Shown piece after piece: positions 56,613-64,000 of a stretch of 64,000 bases of DNA (positions within the stretch are counted from its first letter, which is position 1; every line of letters begins with the position of its first letter). The position numbers and the translations under genes were made by a program. The notes beneath the pieces were generated by a model. That model saw nothing but the letters and a program-made list of their open reading frames with translations. It had not been told where the DNA came from and ran no database searches. Source of the DNA: Paroedura picta. Taxonomy: Eukaryota; Chordata; Lepidosauria; Squamata; Gekkonidae. The DNA is taken from assembly GCF_049243985.1 (NCBI RefSeq), contig NC_135377.1, positions 73,674,941 to 73,738,940 of the forward strand, in the 5' to 3' direction.

Positions 56613-57099
56613 GAAACTGGAGAGAGGCGCACAAAACAAGTGGCTTCCTTCCAGTGGGGAGGGACAGAAGAAGGGAGAACATGTTCCAGCAGTCCCACAT
56701 GGTTTAGCTAGGCTTGGTGTGTCTGCACACGTCCTTCCCTGGATGACGCAGGACTCATCTGTGCATGTACCTCCTTCCCTATCTGGCATGGGGCAAGGGT
56801 GGACATGGGGCAGTTTCCCAATGGCATGCATGACCAATCTCAGCGTTGGAGGCAGGGGAAAGTGTGTGGAAGAGAAGAGGAAAGTGTCCTTTCCCAGTCC
56901 TATGACTCCAGACAGAATCACTCTGCTTTCCAATGACATGCGGCTGCTGGGTTCCCCTGCCTGCCACCAGATTCTGCCCCCAGCAGCTTATCCACTGGCA
57001 AAGAGGAGGAGGACTTAACAGGAGGACACCCACATCTCATCATCTGTGTGGCACAGGAAGTGACATCATCACACCAGCAACATTCACGTGATGCTCTGG
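56613..57099. other. FBXL7 intron, no feature seen
   Basis: No repeat or gene recognised in this stretch. Confidence 0.35.
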
Positions 57100-57232
57100 T
57101 ATTTGGGCATCATCTATGCATGGAATCGGGGTCACTGTGGGCAGGCAGGGAGTTGTGAATGTCCTGCATTCTGCAGGGGGTTGGACTAGATGACCCTGGA
57201 GGCCCCATAGAACTCTGTGATTCTATGACTGT
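57100..57232 (+). mobile_element. CR1 LINE 3' end
   Basis: CATGGAATCGGGGTCACTGT, then GGGGGTTGGACTAGATGACC and GTGATTCTATGACTG: the 3' UTR end of the CR1 subfamily that also ends at 51990 and 61955. Confidence 0.85.
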
Positions 57233-58079
57233 GAAAAACTATAACGTAGAAGCTGGTTTGAACATAGAGTCTTTGCCCAAATGACAGAGCATCACCTGGG
57301 TGTCGTCGGTGGGACAGCATCACTTCTTATGCATCTTTGTCAATTAGGCTTAGAATTTTATCTTTTTGCTCATAAGTCCCCCTCCCCTCAGTTGCCAGGA
57401 GGGCCCTGGCAGTCCTACCACGAAGATACTATTTGGCTCAGAGGCAGTGGCCAGAGCTCATCTTGTCAGCCTTCCCTCTCTTGCTTGACTGAAAATATTA
57501 CTTCCTTAAACAGGAGTCAATGACCAGGACCTTCATACAAAACTCCAGCAACATGGCAAAATAAAGGTGATGGTAGAACAGACCAGAGGATATGACTGGT
57601 ACAGATATTTTCTGCCTTTTTCAAACACCTCAAACCATCTAGAATGCAGCCCAATTTTATATGTGGCAACAGATCTTATACATAGACAACATCCTCATGG
57701 GACATGGCAGGCCTTCCTTTGATGCTCTCCTCTTTGATCTTCCATCCTTGAGGACAGTTCCTTTGCTGGGAGCCTCACTGAGGTCAGATAAAACAAGGTA
57801 GGCATTCCGGCTTCCTTCCTGACAGGGAGAATTTCTCCTTGGTTTAGTTCATTCTCAAGGGACAGAAACATAATCTCTTCATGTAGAAACATTGGCCCGT
57901 GAGTGGGAGAGGCCATTGCACCCATGGGAGACAAGCCAACTTCTGAGGGTCTCAATCAGGTTTTGCCTCCTGAAGTGTATAAATAAGCAGATAATCAAAT
58001 ATAGGCACATAAAGTCGCTGTACAACACAGAGTTGACCAGGATACATTTTTCTCCCTCTTGCAAAATGTCCTGGGGAAC
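57233..58079. other. FBXL7 intron, no gene seen
   Basis: Mixed sequence with no recognised family or coding segment. Confidence 0.35.
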
Positions 58080-59035
58080 TCGCAGGCTGCTGTGTGAGGC
58101 GGGAGGCTGGGCTGATATTCTCATGAAGGCCTTGGCCTCTGTCATGTTGCTGACCCTCCTCGAGGAAACGGTGGCCGCACTAGATGGCCCCCTAGTCTCA
58201 CCTAGCAGGTCTCTTCTAATGGTTTTCATGAAGGCCTCGGCCTCTCTGCCCTGTGGCTGGCCAGTCAGAGAAATTGGTTGGCCTAGATGGATCCTCCCTG
58301 GTGTGATCCAGCAGGGCTCTTCTGGTGTTCCACCAAACACGACAATCTCCCTCTGAAATTTCTGGTGCTGTTTCTTTTTATTATAAATATATATATATAT
58401 AAGAGTGGAATTGCAAAGAATGTAAACTTGATGAGGGGATCCAACTGTACAATAAAACAAGAAAGGGACTTGTGGAGTCAGATTGTTTTACTGGAAGCAA
58501 CCCCAGTCTGCCCTTTACTCCTAACTGAGTGTACAGTCTTGGTCTTCAATAACAAGGACCCAAACATTTATGAGAACTATTAGACGTTGTTTATAAAGGT
58601 TTATTTGTCTGTCTCCTATACTTTTTTTACTGCTTCCCACCCTCTTTTCTTTGCATATAGCAAACAATTCACTGTTTAGATTTCTAATGGAGGGTTGGCC
58701 ACATCCAATTTTTGTTTCCTGAACGAAAATCACTCTTATATCCACAATGATCTGGAGATATTGAACTTTCATGGAATCTGGAATGCCAGCTTTACAAGGA
58801 GAGCTATATACATAAACATGTGTTTGACTCAGGCATAGGCAGAGGGCTTTTGTAGTGTTGCTGGAAGAGGGAAATAAGCATACGGACATAAGACATCTTG
58901 GATCAGGCCAGTGGCCCCTCCAGTCCAACACTCTGTGTCACACAGTGACCCAAACCAAGGGGCCATCAGGAGGTCCACCAGTGGGGCCAGACGTTTGGGT
59001 GAAGAAGGAACTCTGTGTGAGATTAACAGTCTTAT
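58080..59035 (+). mobile_element. CR1/L3-type 3' ends (two pieces)
   Basis: 58080-58335 ends with GGCCTAGATGGATCCTCCC and CAGCAGGGCTCTTCTGGTG (plus strand). 58875-59035 carries GGATCAGGCCAGTGGCCCC and TCCAACACTCTGTGTCACAC (minus strand). Between them, and on to about 59540, I see AT-rich sequence without a gene. Confidence 0.55.
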
Positions 59036-59539
59036 GAACACTGGAGTGTACAGCCCTAAATCTGAACTGAATTCTTTTGAGTTTTTGATTTTGGTTCCAG
59101 AATATTTCATGAAACATCTCAGTACATTACACAGAATTTCACTGGGGGGGGGGTGTTTTTATTGCCCAGATGACGGATGCTTTTCAGCATGATGCAAAAT
59201 GCCAAAGGGCTGACTTTTAAAGCCCCAGAGAAGAGGCCTCACAAGAGGAAGACATAGAGGGGAACCAGGAAATTACAGGCCAGTAGCCTAACATTTGTCC
59301 CAGGCAAATTAGTAGCAAATGCCACCCTGCAGGGTTCCCTGGAGCAGTTTTCGTAGAGTTTTCGGCAGACTGCTGTCCCCAGGATGATGTCACCTCTTCT
59401 GGATTGCACCAGAAATTCCACACTGACACGGTGAGTGATGGTTGTGTCCTGTCATGTGGCAGGCCTGTTTCTGTCCATGGGTCAACTGAGTCTCAGCAGT
59501 CAATCAGAGCAATCCATTCTGCATGAGCAAATTGATTTA

Positions 59540-60000
59540 TGTATTGTTAAATGTATAGGCCTCCGCTCTGTGCTGGGGTGGTTTACAACATTTTAAAATT
59601 CAGTTTAAAAGACAATATAAAAACAATCAAGCAATAACTACATTGTAATGCTCCCTGTGTTCAGTGGTGGGATTTTGCTCGGGGGTGGGGGTGGGGGTGG
59701 GGGTGGAGGAGGGAGGCCCAAAGGGTTTAGCCTGCTTGTTCTGGCCTGGTGGAAGAGGGCCATTTTGCAGGTCCTGCCGCACTTGAGTGGTCCCATCCTG
59801 TCCCGGACCTCAAGGGGCCACGGATTCCATGAGGACCTCCATCCTTGCGGGGTTTAGCTTCAGTCAGCTCGGCTGGAGCCCTCCTGTCTCTAACTCCAGG
59901 CACTTGGCCAGGGAATCTGAGGATGTCTCTGGCTGCCTGCCCACGAGCAGAGAGGACTGGGTGACTTCCTCAGTCCATCCCTCCAAACCGGCTGTGCAAG
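59540..60000 (-). mobile_element. L2-like LINE fragment
   Basis: Contains the 3' UTR-like phrase TTTAAAAGACAATATAAAAAC and, further on, GAGGACCTCCATCCTTGCGG with GTTTAGCTTCAGTC, the reverse complement of the L2-like SKTEVLWLG-adjacent region. A GGGTGGGGGT repeat near 59680-59705 is a local expansion. 60001-60627 is GC-rich and unassigned. Confidence 0.5.
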
Positions 60001-60627
60001 AGGGCGCATACCAGCACTGGAGAGGGGACCCAAGGGAGGCAGGCCGGGCCAGACCCACCTCAGCTGAGACTGGGGGAGTACATGGTTTGGCCGCGCAGAG
60101 CAGCAGGTGGCCAGTTGTCGGATTCCTGCATGGAAACCAGCCCTGCCTGCCGGCCGCCCTGTTCTCGGCATCCTGGCCCCGGCTGCCCGGAGGCTGCGCT
60201 TCCGCCATGTCCAGCAGAGGGCGCAGTCTTATTGCTGCCGTTGCCATGGGGACGGTTCTGGTTTGTTTTGGTGTGCGGAGTTAAAAGGAACAGGCCAGGT
60301 GGGAGAAAGGGGGGGGGCTGCTAGCTCTGCGGGAGCACCTCTGCCTGCTGACGGGAGCAGCCCATGGGGCGGGCGCGTGGCTCTCCTGTGCCGTGGCCAT
60401 GGTTGTGGCAGCGCACGAGCACTCAGCTTCCCAAGGGCTGGCGGCACCTGGTGCGTGGTCATGAGGCCACTGCTCCATGCTCTTGCCAGGGGCCCATTAG
60501 CCAGCCATCCTGCAGTCGCCTGCCTGCCTGGCGTTGCTGCCACGGCCTCCCCCCCCCACTCCCCAGGGGTCCTCCATGCCCATGACCGTGGCTTTTGCCA
60601 GCAGTTCACAGTCTTGTTAGAGCTGTT

Positions 60628-60772
60628 CTCACAGAGCAATCTTTCTCAGAGCGCTCTCAGCCCCTTCTCCCTCACAGGGTGTCTGTTGTGGGGAGAGCAA
60701 GGGCAGGTGCCTGGAAGCCACTTGGGGACTCCTTCAGGCAGAAGTGGGGTAAAAAAACCAACCCTTCTTCTA
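60628..60772 (+). mobile_element. CTT-tailed SINE 3' part, worn
   Basis: CAGGGTGTCTGTTGTGGGGA, GGAAGCCACTTGGGGACTCC and AAACCAACCCTTCTTCTAC give the SINE tail in plus orientation with several substitutions and no head. Confidence 0.75.
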
Positions 60773-60810
60773 CGATGGTGGGGGTTAGGACATTCCTTGC
60801 ACCTTCCCAA

Positions 60811-61482
60811 CATAGAATCATAGAATAACAGAGTTGGAAGGGACCTCCTGCATCATCTAGTCCAACCCCCTGCACTATGCAGGACACTCACAGCCCTGTC
60901 ACTAATCCACTGTCACCTGCCACCCCCTTGAGCCTTCCCAGAATCAGCCTCTCCGTCAGATGGCTCCCCAGACTCTGCTTAAAGATTTCCAAAGATGGAG
61001 AACCCACCACCTCCCGAGGAAGCTTGTTCCACTGAGAAACCGCTCTAATGGTCAGGAACTTCTTCGGGATGTTTAGATGGAATCTCTTTTGAATTAATTT
61101 CATCCCATTCATTCTGGTCTGTCCCTCCGGGGCAAGAGAGAACAACTCTGCTCCATCCTCCATATGGCACCCTTTTAAATACTTGAAAATGGTTATCAGA
61201 TCCCCTCTCAGTCGTCTCCTCTCCAGGCTAAACAGACCAAGCTCCCCCAACCTTTCTTCATATGTCTTGGTCTCCAAACCCCTCACCATCTTTGTTGCCC
61301 TCCTCTGGATACACTCCAGTTTGTCAACATCCTTCTTCAATTGGGGTGCCCAGAACTGAACCCAGGACTCCCAGTGAGGCTGAACCAGAGCAGAGTAAAG
61401 CGGTACCATCAGCTCCCGTGATCTGGACACGATACTCCATTTGATACAGCCCAAAATCCCATTTGCCTTTTTAGCCACTGAG
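60811..61482 (-). mobile_element. CR1 LINE 3' part, second subfamily
   Basis: One intact minus-strand frame of 196 residues (60888-61478): [60 protein letters not shown], to a 3' UTR and octamer tail near 60811. 5'-truncated. Confidence 0.92.
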
Positions 61483-61489
61483 TTAAATA

Positions 61490-62215
61490 AATTGGGTTAA
61501 ATAAATAAATATTTTAATTACCTGCCCTTCCTATTTATCTCATGGTGGGTGAAAACATGGTTAAAACAATCAGTTAAAACATAATCATCCTTTAATCTAC
61601 CCCCAATTAGTTAAACAGACAGGGAAATTCAAGTTTTAGGAGTAGATCTACCCTCAGTTTCCAGTAGTGAGGGCAGCATTTTATGAACTTAGGCAGATAG
61701 TGGGTGGGCAGGAAGGGATGTGCCAGGGTTGGTCTCTTGCAGCCCTTCCTGGCATACCCAGGGGACTGCGGATCGCCACTGTGGGATGGGAGGTGAATTT
61801 TCCCCAGGCCAGGCTGGATCCTGGAGGGATCTCTTGGGCATGGAATTGGGGTCACTGTGGATGGGCAGGTAGTTGTCAGTTCCTGCATTGTGCAGGGGGT
61901 AGATTAGATGCGTTGGAGTTCCCTTCCAACTCTAGGATTCCATGATTCTATGACACCCCGATGGTCTCTCCAGGCCCCGCCCACAGGCCTGGTGGAAGAG
62001 CTCTGTCTTGCATGCCTTGGGAAGGAGTTAAGGGCCTGATCTCCTTAGGCAGTGGATTCCACCAGACTTGGTCCAAGGCCAAGAAGGTCCCTGGTCTTGG
62101 TCGAGGCCAATTTCACCTCCTTTGGGCCAGGGATTCTGAACAAATGTTGGTCTGATGAGCTTAAGTCTCTTGGGGGGGGGGGGCGGAATGCAGTCCTGGA
62201 GATATCTGTTCACAG
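61490..62215 (-). mobile_element. L2-like 3' fragment split by a CR1 end
   Basis: 61490-61620 is L2-like 3' UTR (AATAAATATTTTAATTACC; GTTAAAACAATCAGTTAAAA). 61640-61955 is a plus-strand CR1 3' end (CATGGAATTGGGGTCACTGT...TCCATGATTCTATGA). 61960-62215 resumes the L2-like C-terminal region in reverse (GGTGGAAGAGCTCTGTCTTG). Confidence 0.75.
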
Positions 62216-62224
62216 TATGAAGAG

Positions 62225-63465
62225 GAAGAAGAAGAAAAACAAGAAGAGTTGGTTCTGATATGCCACTTTCCTCTACTCAAAGCGGCTTACATTCGCCTTC
62301 CCTTTCCTCTCCCCACAACAGACACCCTGTGGGGTGGGTGAGGCTGAGAGAGCCCTGAGATTACAGAAGGAGAAGAAGAGTTGGTTCTTATATGCCGCTT
62401 TTCCCTACCCGAAGGAGTCTCAAAGCGGCTTACATTCGCCTTCCCTTTCCTCTCCCCACAACAGACACCCTGTGAGTTGGGTGAGGCTGAGAGAGCCCTG
62501 AGATTACTGAAGAAGAAGAAGAGTTGGTTCTGATATGCCGCTTTTCTCTACCCGAAGGAGTCTCAAAGCGGCTTACATTCGCCTTCCCTTTCCTCTCCCC
62601 ACAACAGACACCCTGTGAGGGAGGTGAGGCTGAGAGAGCCCTGAGATTACTGAAGAAGAAGAAGAGTTGGTTCTTAGATGCCTCTTTTCTCTACCCGAAG
62701 GAGTCTCAAAGCGGCTTACATTCGCCTTCCCTTTCCTCTCCCCACAACAGACACCCTGTGAGGGAGGGGAGGCTGAGAGAGCCCTGAGATTACTGAAGAA
62801 GAAGAAGAAGAGTTGGTTCTTAGATGCCTCTTTTCTCTACCCGAAGGAGTCTCAAAGCGGCTTCCCTTCGCCTTCCCTTTCCTCTCCCCACAACAGACAC
62901 CCTGTGAAGGAGATGAGGCTGAGAGAGCCCTGAGATTACTGAAGAAGAAGAAGAAGAGTTGGGTCTTATATGCCGCTTTCCCCTACCCGAAGGAGGCTCA
63001 AAGCGGCTTACAGTCGCCTTCCCTTTCCTCTCCCCACAACAGACACCCTGTGAAGGAGATGAGGCTGAGAGAGCCCTGAGATTACTGAAGAAGAAGAAGA
63101 GTTGGTTCTTATATGCTGCTTTTCTCTACCCGAAGGAGTCTCAAAGCGGCTTACATTCGCCTTCCCTTTCCTCTCCCCACAACAGACACCCTGTGAGGGA
63201 GGTGAGGCTGAGAGAGCCCTGAGATTATTGAAGAAGAAGAAGAGTTGGTTCTTATATGCCGCTTTTCTCTACCAGAAGGAGTCTCAAAGCGGCTTACAGT
63301 CGCCTTCCCTTTCCTCTCCCCACAACAGACACCCTGTGAGGTGGGTGAGGCTGAGGGAGTCCTGATATTCCTGCTCGGTCAGACCAGCTTTATTAGTGCT
63401 GTGGGGAGCCCAAGGTCACCCAGCTGGCTGCATGTGGGGGAGTGCAGAATCAGATTCACAACCAG
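62225..63465 (-). repeat. Tandem array of eight SINE-tail units
   Basis: Eight units of 143-146 bp begin at about 62236, 62375, 62518, 62661, 62807, 62953, 63096 and 63239. Each has GAAGAAGAAGAGTTGGTTCT, ACCCGAAGGAG(T/G)CTCAAAG, CCCCACAACAGACACCCTGT and GAGCCCTGAGATTACTG, joined directly to the next GAA run. Only the last unit continues into the SINE body (CAGCTGGCTGCATGTGGGGG). Length differences are whole GAA triplets. The repeated 87-residue open frames are a by-product. Confidence 0.93.
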
Positions 63466-64000
63466 TTTGCCAGCGCTGCTGATTTTGTTTAGAAATTAAA
63501 CAAACACCCCCACCCCCTCCAGGCAGGGTACTTAGACAATGCAGGTCCTCAGGTGCGCTCGGCCATGGCGTAGTGGCGGCGGGACCCAGCCCAGCACCCT
63601 TCAGAGCTCGGCCATCCTTGCGGCAGAGCCCTTTGGCCACGGCTGGCATAGCTGTGGCAACGGCCCGGGAAGAGCTGCCCGAGCAGGCGGCAGCAGAGCC
63701 GGCCAGGAAGCCCCGCCCTGGAGCCCAGAGGGCCTCCTGAGCCCGGGGTCTTGCACGGGGGACTCCTGAGCATGGGCTGCCTACTGGGCTGCCCTGCTGA
63801 AAAAATAGTTTTAAAAATTAAAAATTAATTTTTAAAAAATTAAAAAATATTATTATTTAAATTGGAGAACGCTGTGGGACAAATAGGAAACATGTTGGGA
63901 CGTGGGAAATATGCCCCAAATGTGAGACTGTCCCGCCAAAGGCGGAACGTCTGGCCACCTAACCCTATTGGGGACCCCAAAGGCCATGAGTCAGTTCTAC
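63466..64000. other. FBXL7 intron, no gene seen
   Basis: GC-rich sequence to about 63790, then an A/T-only stretch to 63865, then AGACTGTCCCGCCAAAGGCG with CGTCTGGCCACCTAACCC, which recalls an unnamed dispersed repeat end. Nothing firm. Confidence 0.35.

Noticed and set aside
56104-56939. Overlapping long frames including a 357-residue minus frame
   Set aside because: Compositional frames in the GC-rich interior of a hAT MITE and its flanks; no domain recognised.
62524-63499. Series of near-identical 84-88 residue plus-strand proteins
   Set aside because: They repeat with the 143-146 bp SINE-tail unit and run antisense to the SINE; not a protein family.

Overview
The window is vertebrate genomic DNA, almost certainly from a squamate reptile (lizard or gecko type). 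The reasons are a dense mix of BovB (RTE), CR1, L2-like and R4/Dong-like LINEs, BovB-tailed tRNA- and 5S-rRNA-derived SINEs, SPIN-like hAT transposons, and a chromovirus-type Gypsy element, with only short host exons between them. All family names are from memory of family hallmarks; no database search was run.

Host genes. Two ubiquitin-ligase genes face each other tail to tail. MARCHF11 (+ strand) is read in four exons: 1596-1676 (start uncertain), 5813-5968, 15714-15906 and 17272-17594. It encodes a RING-CH domain, two membrane spans and a C-terminal PDZ-type tail. FBXL7 (- strand) has its last exon at 25365-26101 and the preceding exon at 41437-42048; the N-terminal exons lie beyond the right end. 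All splice sites are GT/AG and phases match. The MARCHF11-FBXL7 neighbourhood is as I recall it on human 5p15.1. MARCHF11 takes about 16 kb here. The third host-derived gene is a processed SEM1 (DSS1) pseudogene at 50707-51078, lying inside a CR1 element.

Layout. 1-2.4 kb: MARCHF11 upstream region and an extreme GC-rich CpG island. 2.4-17.6 kb: MARCHF11 introns with CR1, BovB interrupted by CR1, hAT MITEs and SINEs. 17.6-25.4 kb: intergenic, with hairpin-rich GC repeats, a twin-primed CR1 and a repeat-poor stretch. 25.4-42 kb: FBXL7 3' part; its intron holds a nest in which one R4-like LINE (about 26.8-34.8 kb) was entered by five other elements, including an almost complete-length but broken Gypsy element, followed by a 4.2 kb L2-like LINE. 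42-64 kb: FBXL7 upstream intron, with a second nest (an L2-like LINE holding an L1-type ORF1-only element, a SINE and a solo LTR), the SEM1 retrocopy, further hAT MITEs, and a tandem array of eight SINE-tail units at 62.2-63.5 kb.

I found no new multi-gene system. The most unusual items are the two nests with intact target-site duplications, the SINE-tail arrays sharing one junction, the hairpin-rich repeat family, the ORF1-only L1-type element with a 13-bp duplication, and the SEM1 retrocopy.
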